DNA from: Limnoperna fortunei | Taxonomy: Eukaryota; Mollusca; Bivalvia; Mytilida; Modiolidae | Length of the DNA: 64,000 bases | NCBI GenBank assembly: GCA_944474755.1 | Contig: OX104123.1 | Coordinates: 14,388,275-14,452,274 of the forward strand | Direction of reading: 5' to 3' | Shown: piece after piece, positions 48,980 to 60,063 of the stretch | Layout: each line of letters opens with the position of its first letter | Position numbering within the stretch: position 1 is the stretch's first letter | Position numbers and translations under genes: made by a program | The notes under the pieces: model-generated | What the model was told of the DNA's origin: nothing | Database searches by the model: none | Seen by the model: only the letters and a program-made list of their open reading frames with translations

Positions 48980-49040
48980 GTTCTGATTGATTAATGGTGT
49001 TTAACGCCCGAGCAGCAATATTTCAGCTATATTTAGGCGA
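48980..49040 (-). repeat. Fragment of the 511-bp repeat
   Basis: GATTGATTAATGGTGTTTAA CGCCCGAGCAGCAATATTTC AGCTATATTTAGGCGAT matches the tail end of the 511-bp element and stops abruptly. It is consistent with a strongly truncated insertion. Confidence 0.8.
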
Positions 49041-49469
49041 TCATAAGTTCTGTGTTTTGTAATTACAGTTCAGTACACGGGGAATGTCCACCACCCCCTC
49101 CCCATCCCCGAACATTTATTGTGTAACCGTAAAATAATTTAAATAGGAACCGTCAGCCCAAAGTAGTATCAGTAATAAAGACATTTAAAATGTGAAATGT
49201 AAGCAATCTTCTTCTTCAGACTTTCCCAGGCATTGCGAACAGTTTTTCTTGGCATGTCGAGAGCTTAAAAAAAGATGCTGCTGTTGGGACCACGATTAGT
49301 TTTAGAGAGAAATATAGGAAGAGGGGAGCGATACGAGATTTCATCATATGATTCTCGTTTTTGAATATTCTAAATAAAAAACTAAAGTCCGATACGACCC
49401 CCTACAATACTGTTATTTGACCATGCTCACATGCACCGAATCGGAATATGTAAATACCTCCGAATGGTA

Positions 49470-50820
49470 ATGAAACAAAGACGATGCACTTCTTGGCGTT
49501 ACTTTGTTTCTAAACTAAATAAGCATACCCCTATGATAAAAAATGGGGAACATAATTCTTAAAATTAAAGGTAAAAACAGTAAAGCAAATGTCCATCATT
49601 TAAAGGATGGACAAGACTTGTTAACATCAGAGTCGGATATATGTAACAAATTGGCCGAAACATTTGCAAAGCACTCCTCTGCTGAAAATTATCATCCCAA
49701 TTTTCCGCGGATCAAAATTCAAAAAGAAAAATCAAAACTTAATTTCCAGTCAAAGAATCGAAAAGATGACAATAAACCTTTTTCTTTGGAAGAGCTTAAA
49801 ACTTCATTGAACAAATCTCACAATACAGCATGTGGTCCAGATGACATCCATTATCAACTTCTCAAACATCTGCCACAATCTTCTCTCCAATGAATTCTGA
49901 ATCTTCTTAACAACATTTGAGAAACGGGTGACTTACCATCTATTTTGAAAATGGCCACTGTTGTGCCTATTCCAAAACCAGGAAAAGATCACTCAGAAGC
50001 GTCGAACTATCGGCCTATAGCCCTCACAAACTGTCTTTGTAAAACCATGGAAAGGATGATCAACGATCCCCTTGTCTGGTTTTTGAGAATTCAACAATCT
50101 ACTTTCTAATATCCAATGTGGTTTCAGACAAGGGCGAAATACCCTTGATCACCATGTGCGTTTCGAAACGTATATTCGAAACGCCTTTGCAAAAAATGAA
50201 CATGTGTCTATCTTTTTCAGTTTAGAAAAAGCATACGACATAACATGGAAATATTATATAAAATTATGGTATTTTAAAAGATCTTTTTGATATGGGGTGG
50301 AAAGGTAGACTTCCTTCCTTAAAGTTAGGGTCAATTCTACTCTATTTGACTCCTTTGAACAGGAAATAGGTATTCCCCAAGGGATCATCTTTTCTGTCAC
50401 TTTATTCAGTATCAACATTAATAGCCTTGATAATATTGATGGTTATCTATATGTTGACGACTTCCTCATACGTTACCGAGGAAAAAACATGAATAATATT
50501 GAACGTCAACTGCTGTTATGTTTAAATAGAAAAGAGAAATGGGCAATGGAGAATGGTTTTAAATTCTCCACTGCAAAAACCGTGGGGATGCATCCTGATC
50601 CCGAATTAAAATTACACAATAATCCTATCAAAATTGTAAAGGAAACTACCTTTCTTGGTCTCGTATTTGATTCAAGGCTAACTTGTTTACCCCATATCAA
50701 AATGTTAAAAAATAAATGCATTAAAGCATTATAAAAAGTCGTAGCCAGCACCGACTGGGGTGCTGATTTCGATGTTTTACTTAATCTATATAGATTTCGC
50801 TGGTTCGATTTAAATTGGAT
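49470..50820 (+). pseudogene. LINE ORF2, reverse transcriptase part
   Basis: After SWRYFVSKLN the frame at 49543-49893 contains KPFSLEELKTSLNKSHNTA and GPDDIHYQLLKHLP. Further blocks, across stops and shifts: VVPIPKPGKDHSEASNYRPI, QCGFRQGRNTLDHHVR, GIPQG, YLYVDDFLIRY (catalytic Asp pair, about 50448-50480) and KTVGMHPDPELKLHNNPI. All seven reverse-transcriptase motifs can be followed in order. The frame ends at FRWFDLNW, where the SINE is inserted. Confidence 0.8.
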
Positions 50821-50822
50821 TA

Positions 50823-51068
50823 TGGTCAAGGTAGATCGTCTACTAATGATCACGTGGTCTGTCAACACTGAGATTGCGGGTTCGATTCTCACTGCAGGCA
50901 TGGTGTACTCGACTCCAATCTTAATTGACAAGGATTGCCAGTTTTCCTGCCGCAGGTCGGGGGTTCTCTCCGGGTACTTCGGCTTCCTCCCCCAATAAAA
51001 ACTGGACGCCATGAAATAGCTGAAAAATTGCTACAAGTGGCGTTAAAACACCATTCAATCAATCAATC
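50823..51068 (+). repeat. tRNA-derived SINE, copy C, head truncated
   Basis: It begins inside the tRNA head (TGGTCAAGGTAG; the A box is lost), retains the B box GGTTCGATTCT, and ends with an (AATC)n tail, unlike the AAAC tail of copy B. It is inserted in LINE ORF2. Confidence 0.88.
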
Positions 51069-52097
51069 TTTGTATAAAAAAGCTCGCTTTGCACTATGCA
51101 ACCAAATTAAAAGCATATCCTGGCAACCCCGCCAACGACTGTTTTCAAACCTCTTTATCAAAACATTTTTGAAAAACACCAAAACAAAATTCAACCTTTT
51201 GGCCTCCGAATTAAATCTCATTTGGAAAATTCTGGTATAAATTTAGATGAAATGCTGCAATCGAAATTCCGCATAATCCCCCGTGGTTAAACCCCAAACC
51301 GATATTTATTTATGATCTAAGAAAACATATAAAGTCCGACACAAACCATTTAATAATACAACAACATTATGCATAAATTAAATCTTGTTACCCTGACTAT
51401 GGTACTATTTACACAGACGGGTCAAGCGACGGTGATTAAGTCGCCTCGGTCGCTGTCGGACGAATGCATATTTATTGTCTGCTCCGATTCCCCGTCTTGT
51501 CTACGGACTATTGAAAATTTCAAAATTAAAAATCCTTACATTGTAAAAATTATTCAAATCTACAAATCTCTTGTTGCTTTGAGAAAAGAGGTTATCCTCT
51601 TCTGGATTCCCAGTCATGTCGGAATCCGTGGAAACACATTCGTAGATCAGGAGGCTGAAAATGCACTAAAGGATACTATCATTAACTGTAATATTCCTTT
51701 TACTGATTTTAAAGCGTTGATTTTAATTATATTTCTAACTTGTGGCAGAGAGGTTGGGATCTCCAAGTTTATAATAAACTTCTTGAGATCCAGCCACTAC
51801 TGCGCACATATAATTTTAAATGCTTTTGAGGTCGAAGAGACCAAGTCGTTTTAACAAGATGTCGTCTTGGTCATACCAGGACGACACAGTTATATTTTAA
51901 ACAATGAGCCACGACCCGAATGTGTGCCATGCAACAGTCCATACACCATTAAGCATGTCTTGATGGACTGTGTGGACGTGGACCACATATGGGAACGTTT
52001 CTATAGTGTAGATACGTATTTTAATTTATATAAAACTGTCGCAGGCGACACAATTTTAAAGTTTCTAAAAGAAATTAATTTATTTAATAAAATTTAG
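51069..52097 (+). pseudogene. LINE ORF2, RNase H and terminal Cys motif
   Basis: IYTDGS-like sequence near 51405 (YYLHRRVKRR in the wrong frame shows a shift), FIVCSDSPSCLRTIEN (second Asp), VILFWIPSHVGIRGN (His-containing motif) and DQEAENALKD are visible between about 51400 and 51680, then a C-x2-C-x9-H-x4-C motif (CVPCNS ... HVLMDC) near 51930-51975. The stop is at 52095-52097. An RNase H domain at this place is typical of the I group. Confidence 0.75.
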
Positions 52098-52257
52098 TTT
52101 CACTACTAAGGGTGATGCTTCATATCTTTTATTTGTTTTAAGTACCATTTTTATCTGTATATATTCTCCTATTATTTTATGAGATCACGTTTTAGTATAA
52201 AAGGGATGCATGAAGTACTACTAATTTAAAAATACTATTATTTAAAAATTGTAATTT

Positions 52258-52321
52258 TCACGTCCTGAAAATAGCTGAAATACTGCTTGCTGGACGTTAA
52301 ACAACAATCAATCAATCAATC
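52258..52321 (+). repeat. LINE 3' tail with (AATC)n
   Basis: CACGTCCTGAAAATAGCTGA AATACTGCTTGCTGGACGTT AAACAACAATCAATCAATCA. It lies 160 bp after the ORF2 stop. The same tail core is seen in the tRNA-SINE and the 511-bp repeats. Confidence 0.85.
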
Positions 52322-54769
52322 AAACCAGTTAATGTATTCTTACCATATGTGCAGTCAGCTAGGATTTTCCTTTCCTGTATTTTGGAAATACAATTCTATA
52401 ACGGGCTTTCCCATCTTTGATGTATGCATGCGCCCGTCGACTATTTTAATGAAAATGCATTGCTGCAAGCCATAGTCTGAAAAGAAAAAAAAAAGGTTTA
52501 AAAGTCAAATTAAAACACTATAATGAACATTCCAAACAAGTGCAAATCTTTTTTTTTTTGGTTCACTTCAAAATGTGGCACTCGTAGAGCACATGTTTAG
52601 GTAAAATTAAAAATACACTTTGTTTTTTTTGTGTCTTTTCAAACAAACAAGGGTTTAATTTTCCTTGACAACATTCCGTGATACGAAAAGCCAATCAGTT
52701 TTGGGGCAAAATGGTGCACTACCGAGTGGTAGTTTCCAATGCAGATGTTTGCTGCCCTGGAGACGGCATTGTCTTTCCTCATCTGTTTGCTTGTTATAAT
52801 TTCTTCTAGTTTTTCAAATGCTTTAGTTCCTGTAATTAGTTGAAAAGTATGTAGACTAACATTGAAATAAGGTGGAGAATTAGTAAGAATACATTTATAA
52901 ATTATATTAACATTTGCATATGTTTAAATGACCAGCATACATTTTGTTATCTGGTTTCAACCATGTCTTGTGCATTTCTCTCCATTCTAGATGGCCATGC
53001 TTACAAGATTCGAAACAAAGTGCTATGACCCGAATAGACATTAAGCTTAGCAAGCATCAAGTCTATTCTTTTCGGGTGATGATGCAGCTGTCCAATAGAG
53101 ATTGTTCACCAAACTCTTGATCCATAGTGAAATTTCACTATAGCCTTTCTCTTCAGACAGTGCAAAACATTTTTTCTGGAGTCATAATGCTGTTTTAAAA
53201 TACATATCAATTGTTACATTTCATGGAATTTGTCTTCAAAATGACACACGTATTTGTCAACTACAAACAATAACTAGAGGAATGTATTCACACGAATACG
53301 ACTTGCCCGCCTGCCCAATTTGTTTTCCGAGCACAAATATTGAACAATATAGTACCCAATGCACAGTCAAAAGCATGGGTGTACACGTACGATTCAAGCA
53401 CTGTTTATTTTTTCAATCTGTCAAAATTTTGCCACTTGCGGCAAAAGACTTCAACATCTTGCTATTATTTCTGACTGAAAATTTTCACCATTCAAAATCG
53501 AAAAATCGAGAAAAGCAAACATGACTTTCATTCATCGTCAAATTGATATAAACAATAACTTTTTATGTTTAGAGATGTCCTGTTTTGAGTTAAAAATACA
53601 TTCAACAAAGTTCTAGCAATTAAAATTGAACAATAATCATTTGCTTAACCCGATTAGTCCACGTGGATTAGTCCGTTAAACAGAAATAACCTCGATAAGT
53701 TCGTTAACATTCTACACCGTGCAACAATAAGAAATAAATAAATAATTAGATTAAAAAAATAAACAAACGTGAAATAGATACCCCCCCCCCTCTTTTTCCT
53801 CAATATAATGAATTGGCATTCAAAACCACGTGGGTATATTTAAATCCACTGTGTTACCTATCTACACTGCAGCTGTATAGGCTATTTATAGAACAGTGTG
53901 CACAGCAGTGAACAAAGAACATTAATTAGGGAATATCTCACTAATAATTTAATTAATAAAAAGGTGGAGATTTATATTAATTTTAAAAAAGTAATTCAAT
54001 CGATAATTTATAATCTACACCTTTTTCCTATCTTTTAAAATTATTCCCCGTGACTATATTTCTAAATTATGTCACGTGACTATTTTTCACAAAATGCACA
54101 ACCACGTGATATATTTTAAATACCTGTGTTATCGATCGTTGGTTATTTATAGAACAGTGCACACAGCATTTAACAAAGAAACCTTCATTAGTGAATATCT
54201 CATTAATAATTTAATTAACCAAAAAAGAGCGCCGTTCGTCTATTGTACTAAATGAGTCCGATAATCCCTGCAAGTTTGAGCTCTTAATATTGTGTAGTTT
54301 TCGGATAAAAACGGTTTCACACAAAATCTGTGACGGACAAAATTTTGCCAAAGTGAATACATTACTTACCCGCCTCCTACTGGAGGGCGGGTAAGTAACT
54401 AGTAATATTCATTTTAATCATTTTTTCTCTATTAGTCCATCTGCATACTTGTATTTAAGAAACAAACAAAAAAAATCACAAATTTACCTTTACCTTTTAG
54501 TAACTTGCCAAACATCAAAGCGATGGTCAGTATCGGTCATGTTTTCCCGCACACATTTTACAAATGGTACATCTCTGTCTGTCTCTACTATCGGAATTCC
54601 TTTATGTTAGAGAACTCGACAGTTCTAATTAGTCCTTTCTTTTCTATGGTGCAGCTACTCTTTACCTCATTTATCTGCAATATAACACTAAATCTGACAG
54701 AATTGTACAATATAAACTGTGTTCTTTTCATGTTCAGAGCTGGGACCATACTTGGAGGGTTCCCAGTGC
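52322..54769. other. Non-coding interval with a near-tandem duplication and a hairpin
   Basis: No gene recognised. 53825-53970 and 54100-54230 are paralogous (CCACGTG, TATTTATAGAACAGTG, GAATATCTCA-TAATAATTTAATTAA). A hairpin lies at 54362-54398 (TTACTTACCCGCC / GGCGGGTAAGTAA arms). A C-run lies at about 53780. Confidence 0.5.
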
Positions 54770-54774
54770 TCGAT

Positions 54775-55010
54775 CCATAGAGCAGCCCAGCGCGTCCCCG
54801 GGTTGGGGATAGGGGAGACCCTCTCTTTTGAGGGGAAGTGGGGTTGTCAGGTCATAATACGGAAAGTCTGACCGCGGACCGTAGTGGGTTACATGTTTGG
54901 AGAGTGCCTCGCTCCTTGCTCGATAAAGACCGCGTTTGTATATTTAGAAAAAGAGTACGCTCATTGTAGTAGCTACAAAAAGCTAAATTTTCCAGCCCCT
55001 ACCTAAAACT
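54775..55010 (+). repeat. Diverged relative of the 511-bp repeat
   Basis: TTGTCAGGTCATAATACGGA AAGTCTGACCGCGGACC here matches TTGTCAGGCCATAATACGGA AAACCTGACCGCAAACC of copy 3 (about 36735). A GTCCCCGGGTTGGGGAT head lies at the expected distance and a CAGCCCCTACC block near the end. The AATC tail domain is not present. Confidence 0.6.
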
Positions 55011-55649
55011 CCATCAAAAGAAAAACTTTGACCTAATTGCAATATTGCGTAGACAGTTAAGCCCTTTAAATGCCAAAAAAGTAGTTTGATTGTACGCATG
55101 GTTCTATTGATAATCCAAAATCCAATAAAACCCTGACAATTACAAACAATAACATATATGACGGAGGGAAGTGGTAATGAGACCCCTTATAGATAAAATA
55201 TGAGTTATTGTTATGTTACTAAAACGGGGCTACTAAAAATTCATTTGAGCTAGTGAATTCTCCACTAGTTCAATGTTGTCCAATGTTTAATATATCGGGT
55301 ACGTTTGGAAATTTTCAAAGGAAAGGACTGAATTTGTAAATTTCAAACATGGATTATAAGATAGAAAAATCTTTTGTCTGCTTACAGGTTAAGCTAATAA
55401 ATTGAGTTATTTGGGTCAAAAACACCAGATAACACCTTGTAAGAGTTTCTTAAAGATTGAAAATAGTTCTATCTAAATATTTTAAAACACTGAATACTGA
55501 CATAGTGCAGAACCAGGATAGATTGATCTTGGAAAAACTAAATCCATTAGAAAAAAATAAAATATTTAATTAATTGGATTATAAAATTAAAGATTCTGAA
55601 ATAACCAAAGCTATAAAAAGCCTTCGAACCAGTGACCATATGTACAAAC

Positions 55650-56575
55650 ATTGATACAAAAATATGTGAAAGAGAATAATAAGCCACTATATGCCTCTTT
55701 TGTTGATTTTAAAAAGGCATATGACTCAGTGCCTCACCCTCATCTTTTGTACAAACTAAAATCATTAGGAGTGGGATCAAATTTCTACAACATAATTCTC
55801 GGGCATGTGTTAAGGTAGAATCAGTAAGATCAGGGTGCCATTGCATAAAGCGATCGTTAGCTTAACGTGCACGTTATTGCATGGGAAAACTAGCACGTTA
55901 ACTAGCGATCGCTTTATGAAACGGCAGCCAGATCAGACAAGTCCTACCTTATTCAACATTTATATGAATGATCTTACAGAATATTTTAATAATTCATCTG
56001 ATCGAGTATTGTTTAAATTCAAATAAATTAAACGCATTGATGTATGCAGATGATGTAGTATTACTGTCAACAACAGAAAAGAGTTTATAAAAGTGTGTCG
56101 ACTCTCTACAATTATTCTCCCAAGATTGGAAAATGAACATCAATATAAGAAAAACTAAAGTGATGATATTCAACAAACCAGGCGGTAAGAGCAATGTACA
56201 CATAAGATATAATGAAGAATAACTAGAAAATGTCTACGAATACAAGTATTTAGGCATTGTTTTCTCGTCGTCGGGTTCATTTACCACTTCGAAAAAGAAA
56301 CGTTATAAAAACGGTTTCAAAGCACTTTTTAAACAAAGAAAAAAATATTCAAACATTGCTCCAAATCCTAAAGTTGTGCTTCACATTTTTAACCACACGA
56401 TTAAGCCTATAGCTCTTTATGGCTCATAAGTCTGGGGCACCTTTTCCTCATTAAAATTCCAAAATAATGCTGAAAAATATATAATAAAGGAGATTCAAAT
56501 ATCCTAGAAAACTTACTTACACAATTTTGTAAATTTATTCTTGGTGTGAGAACCAGGTCCTCTGACATGCTTGTA
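55650..56575 (+). pseudogene. Non-LTR retrotransposon reverse transcriptase fragment
   Basis: Contains SFVDFKKAYDSVPHPHLLYK (first catalytic Asp), SPTLFNIYMNDLTEYF, YADDVVLLSTTEKSL (catalytic pair, about 56045-56080), KMNINIRKTKVMIFNKPGG and YKYLGIVFSSSGSF in order, with stops between. It is not the same family as the 40-52 kb LINE; it resembles jockey/CR1-like or Tx1-like elements of molluscs and cnidarians. Both ends are missing and a small MITE interrupts it at 55834. Confidence 0.75.
55834..55929. mobile_element. 96-bp palindromic MITE
   Basis: The left end GGTGCCATTGCATAAAGCGA and the reverse complement of the right end GGCTGCCGTTTCATAAAGCG pair closely; inner arms TTAACGTGC / GCACGTTAA also pair, so nearly the whole element is a fold-back. 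Flanks AGATCAG (55827-55833) and AGATCAG (55930-55936) are a 7-bp duplication, and the insertion splits an RT frame that reads on both sides. Confidence 0.8.
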
Positions 56576-57020
56576 GAGGAGAACTAGGAAGTATGCCTAT
56601 TGATATGACGCAAATTCGCCCTTTTTGTTGTTCCAAATACAACGGACGAATCCCGTCATTCTCTTTCGTTCGGCTTACATTTTCCTCGATGTTATTTAGA
56701 TAGATTGTGGGGTCTAGCTTGGAGCAAGAGGTACGTTCTATAAATGAAAATTAAAATCGATGAACACACAGACGTTCAACACTGGTGGCGAAAAACGTGT
56801 ATAATTTTCAACGTTATCCGATCTCGTGCTGCGAATTTTTTTTCAACCGTGCGTTTTAAAAATTGCCGCTAAAAACGCATCAAATTTTCAACGTTGTACA
56901 ATTTTAATGAAATTTGATTTATATGTTCATTTTGATGTCCTGAGTGGAACGCAATACTATCCATGGGGATGTTGGGCGACTTCTGTGTTGGCATCCCATT
57001 AATTTTAGTCTACATTTTGT

Positions 57021-57310
57021 AATATCCAAATTAATCGAGACTTGATGAAGATTGATTTGTATTTTATTGAACAGATGATGACTTAGGGCTTACACGAGAG
57101 AACGATAGTGCGCAATCTCCCAAAGGTCATTCTTCAGAGACTGAATGATCAAGGTTGTAATAAAGGGTTGGGTCTGGGCGGGCGTGTAAGCCCTAAGTCA
57201 TCATCTGTTCAATAAAATACAAATCAATCTTCATCAAGTCTCGATTAATTTGGATATTTTATTGAACTAGTGATGACTTAGAGGCTTCCACGAGATTTTA
57301 GAGCTATTAC
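57021..57310. repeat. Perfect 76-bp inverted repeat at the DIRS 3' end
   Basis: 57021-57096 and 57183-57258 are exact reverse complements around an 86-base loop; arms begin AATATCCAAATTAATCGAGA. A third, diverged copy (ATTTTATTGAACTAGTGATG ACTTAGAGGCTTCCACGAG) follows directly at 57256-57296, in the orientation of the left arm. It lies 236 bp after the recombinase stop codon, where a DIRS terminal repeat is expected. Confidence 0.85.
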
Positions 57311-57545
57311 CACCTTGATCATTCAACCATATGAATAAACAGTGACTTATCTTGTGCAGAATAAAAACTAATATTTAAGTAGAAAAGAATCTAATCTATT
57401 ATGTAATCTACATGTACATGGTACCAATATACAACATGCTTTTTCTAACATCAAAAAAGTCTTTATCAAGTCATAAAGTTAGTGTCTTATCAACTGTATA
57501 ACCTGATAAGAATAATACAATTCAAAAAAGGCATATAGTTCACAT

Positions 57546-58613
57546 TCATGTATCAATGGGTTTAAAATAAAACATGTAAAAAGTGGAGTCAGACTTCCAC
57601 CCTGCCGACTTCATAACTTGATCTATGGGAATGCCTCTTTTTGCTGCAGCACTAGATGAGGCAGATCTACAGCTATGAGGCCCATAAATCTTTACATCTA
57701 TACCAGAAATACTCATAATCTGTCTTATCCATCTAGCAATAGTACTCTTAGTTACAGCCTTGTATGGTTTTACACATGATATAAATAAACTTGTTTCATT
57801 TCCCCTTAGTTCTTTTGTACATTCTAGATAATCCTGCAATGTTTTTACGATACATAATTTATTTTCAGTAAATGATTGAAACTTTAAAGGCTGAATATGA
57901 TATCCTGGTTTACTTTGTTTGACTAAATTAGTTATATAAATTGTCATTGTATCTTCTTGTATTAGAATATTTTCTACCTTTATTAAATGAATCGTTTGAC
58001 ATCTCTGACTACTTAATAACATAAGTAAAATGACAGTTTTTTGTGACAACTGAAGTAAAGTAAGTTCTTTGTTAATAGGCCATGAACATAATAAACTCAT
58101 AACTTTATTTACATCCCAAGTAGAGGAATATTTTGGCAAAGAAGGTCTACAATTATAGATTCCCTTCATAAATCTACATACAAGTTTTTCTTCCCCAATA
58201 GGTTTGCCACTGACTAAACCACAAATAGTAGATATAGCAGATTTTGCTGTGTTTATCCCACTGTATCCAACATTTTGATTGTATAAATTTGACAAAAAAT
58301 CTAAAACATCCTTTACAAATGGATAAAATGGATCAGTTTTCCTTTTACTTGAAAATAACATCCATCTGTGGAAATAACTCCCATATTGTTGGCCTGTTGA
58401 ATTTCTCCACGATCGCAAGAGTATGTCAGAGTGTTCTGAAATTCCTTGACTTTTGAGTTGTTCCCGGATAGCCTGAAAGCAGCAAGACGCATTGTCTTTA
58501 TTGTGTGTTTTCGTTTTTCGTCTTGTGGAAGATAGATTGATCCGAGTGGTAAAATCCTTGGTTTTTGAAAAACCTGATGGAGTAATGGTGGGAACCACAC
58601 CTGAGTTGGCCAC
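57546..58613 (-). CDS. DIRS tyrosine recombinase
   Basis: Intact 355-codon frame. The N-terminal core-binding part contains LLRSWRNSTGQQYGSYFHRW. The catalytic part shows the first Arg in SSQRCQTIHLI, the HxxR pair in GPHSCRSASSSAAAKRG, and the C-terminal nucleophile Tyr in TFYMFYFKP. All key residues are present, so the frame could be functional. It catalyses integration of circular element DNA in DIRS elements. It overlaps the RT frame upstream, so translation presumably depends on frameshifting, reinitiation or a spliced message. Confidence 0.85.
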   Translation of the reverse strand: MANSGVVPTITPSGFSKTKDFTTRINLSSTRRKTKTHNKDNASCCFQAIREQLKSQGISEHSDILLRSWRNSTGQQYGSYFHRWMLFSSKRKTDPFYPFVKDVLDFLSNLYNQNVGYSGINTAKSAISTICGLVSGKPIGEEKLVCRFMKGIYNCRPSLPKYSSTWDVNKVMSLLCSWPINKELTLLQLSQKTVILLMLLSSQRCQTIHLIKVENILIQEDTMTIYITNLVKQSKPGYHIQPLKFQSFTENKLCIVKTLQDYLECTKELRGNETSLFISCVKPYKAVTKSTIARWIRQIMSISGIDVKIYGPHSCRSASSSAAAKRGIPIDQVMKSAGWKSDSTFYMFYFKPIDT

Positions 58614-59869
58614 AATGGAGCTATCAGTAATACATTGTCCACTTTGTCCGCTTTTATCTTTTGTATAATCCTGCCCAGTAAACTGAAAGGTGGAAAAATA
58701 TAACCATTATAGTCATTCCAATTAACTGAAAAAGCATCTATAGCAAAGGCATGTGAATCAGGACGATAAGAAATGTAACAGTCATGTTTACAGTTAAGAC
58801 GACTTGCAAATAAATCTATATTTGTATGTCCCATTTTGTTCTGAATTTGTTCAAACACTGTTGGCTTAACAGCCCATTCCATATCATCGTTTATTTGCCT
58901 TGATAATAAATCTGCTTCTATATTGTTTTTTCCCGGTATATGTGCCACACTCAACCAAATATTTCTATTTATGCACCACATCCATATTTCCTTAGCTAGA
59001 CTATGAAGTTCTGGGATTTTTCCCCCGAAATTGGAAATATATGATATTGCTACTGTATTATCCATGTAAAGTCGAACGTGACAATTTATCACTTTTGAAA
59101 CTAAGGATAAAAGTGCCAATAACGCTGCTTTAAGTTCTAACACATTAATATGTTTATTCCTTTCCTCCTGAGACCAAAAACCTTCCGTTTTAACATTGTG
59201 AGTTTTATTAACTGCTCCCCATCCTGTTTTACTAGAGTCAGTATATATAATTAAATTTGGCTCCCTTAACAAAATAGGTTTAAAACTTGTGTGAATGTTA
59301 TCTATCCACCACTGAATAACAATTTTGCACTCTTTGTCAAGAGAAATAACTGCCTCATAATCACCCTTATTTTCTTTTATGCATTTGTCTTTGAAAATTT
59401 CCAAATCTTTGTAGAACAGTTGAGCATATTGTACACCTGGTGCACTAGCAACCATTTTCCCTATAACTTTTGCCAAAAATCTGATAGTTATAAATGGCTT
59501 ATTTAATAATTGTTCACAAAGATCATAGAGATCAGATGCTCTTTCAAGTGTCAGACGCACTGTCATCTCAATTGAATTAATTACAAAACCAAGAAAAACA
59601 ATTTTTTGAGTAGGGTTAAATACTGATTTCTCAGGATGTATTGTGAATCCAAGATTATCTAAAGATTTCACCGTCTCATGAACATTAACTTCACATTCCT
59701 TCAAAGTATGACCTATTAAAAGACTATCATCTATATAAGGAATATTGATATGTCCTCTTGATCTTAAAGTTGCATAAACAGGTTTTAGAATTTTTGTAAA
59801 TATACGTGGACTTGTTGCTAGTTGTCCCTGAGGAAGAGCTCTAAATTGATATGATATTCCATTCCACAT
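58313..59869 (-). CDS. DIRS reverse transcriptase, RNase H and methyltransferase-like region
   Basis: 518 codons without a stop. RT: FRALPQGQLATSPRIF, the catalytic IPYIDDSLLIGH, KSVFNPTQKIVFLGF. RNase H: IIYTDSSKTGWGAV, INVLELKAALLAL, LYMDNTVAISYI, GKNNIEADLLSR, giving the full D-E-D-D set. The last third has NIDLFASRLNCK, DAFSVNWND and YIFPPFSLLGRI, matching the adenine-methyltransferase-like region of DIRS. The frame opens at EFMWNGISYQF, so the fingers (first two motifs) are missing and the protein is probably inactive as polymerase. The annotated start is only the first in-frame Met. Confidence 0.85.
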   Translation of the reverse strand: MWNGISYQFRALPQGQLATSPRIFTKILKPVYATLRSRGHINIPYIDDSLLIGHTLKECEVNVHETVKSLDNLGFTIHPEKSVFNPTQKIVFLGFVINSIEMTVRLTLERASDLYDLCEQLLNKPFITIRFLAKVIGKMVASAPGVQYAQLFYKDLEIFKDKCIKENKGDYEAVISLDKECKIVIQWWIDNIHTSFKPILLREPNLIIYTDSSKTGWGAVNKTHNVKTEGFWSQEERNKHINVLELKAALLALLSLVSKVINCHVRLYMDNTVAISYISNFGGKIPELHSLAKEIWMWCINRNIWLSVAHIPGKNNIEADLLSRQINDDMEWAVKPTVFEQIQNKMGHTNIDLFASRLNCKHDCYISYRPDSHAFAIDAFSVNWNDYNGYIFPPFSLLGRIIQKIKADKVDNVLLIAPLWPTQVWFPPLLHQVFQKPRILPLGSIYLPQDEKRKHTIKTMRLAAFRLSGNNSKVKEFQNTLTYSCDRGEIQQANNMGVISTDGCYFQVKGKLIHFIHL

Positions 59870-60063
59870 AAACTCATATATTTTATGTCTTCAGTAAATA
59901 TATTACATATAAGTAGTTATCTATGTTTGTATTGCAAACATAATGTATTCAACATTTACTACTGCTATGTAGTTGTACACTTCAAAATATTTGTGTAGAT
60001 TTTATCTTGTTTTCTGTTCATTTCCATTTCTTTGGTTAAGATATTCTCCAATTTAATGACAGT

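Larger units (their letters stand above)
43691..49470. other. Insert of about 5.8 kb within the LINE
   Basis: LINE ORF2 fades at about 43690 and resumes near 49470 (a tryptophan-containing SWRYFVSKLN block just upstream of the RT). The insert holds minus-strand exons (44869-46085, listed separately), a LINE-tail fragment, a reversed SINE remnant, a full SINE and a piece of the 511-bp repeat. Exact borders and a target duplication could not be found. It may be a transposon or a chain of insertions. Confidence 0.5.
40084..52321 (+). mobile_element. I-group (Nimb-like) LINE, decayed and interrupted
   Basis: In order: a GC-rich 5' region (40084-40960), ORF1 (40966 to about 42107), ORF2 beginning at 42278 with endonuclease (to about 43690), reverse transcriptase (about 49470-50820), RNase H (about 51360-51850) and a terminal C-C-H-C motif (about 51920-52000), stop at 52097, then a 3' tail at 52258-52321 ending in (AATC)n. 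RNase H plus an APE-type endonuclease places it in the I group. It is cut by a hAT-type MITE (43176-43606), an insert of about 5.8 kb (about 43.69-49.47 kb) and a SINE (50823-51068), and carries many stops and shifts. Confidence 0.8.

Noticed and set aside
49200..49258. Possible first exon of the 44.9-46.1 kb gene (MPRKTVRNAWESLKKK, minus strand)
   Set aside because: Attractive peptide and ATG context, but no acceptable GT donor in phase; left out until expression data exist.
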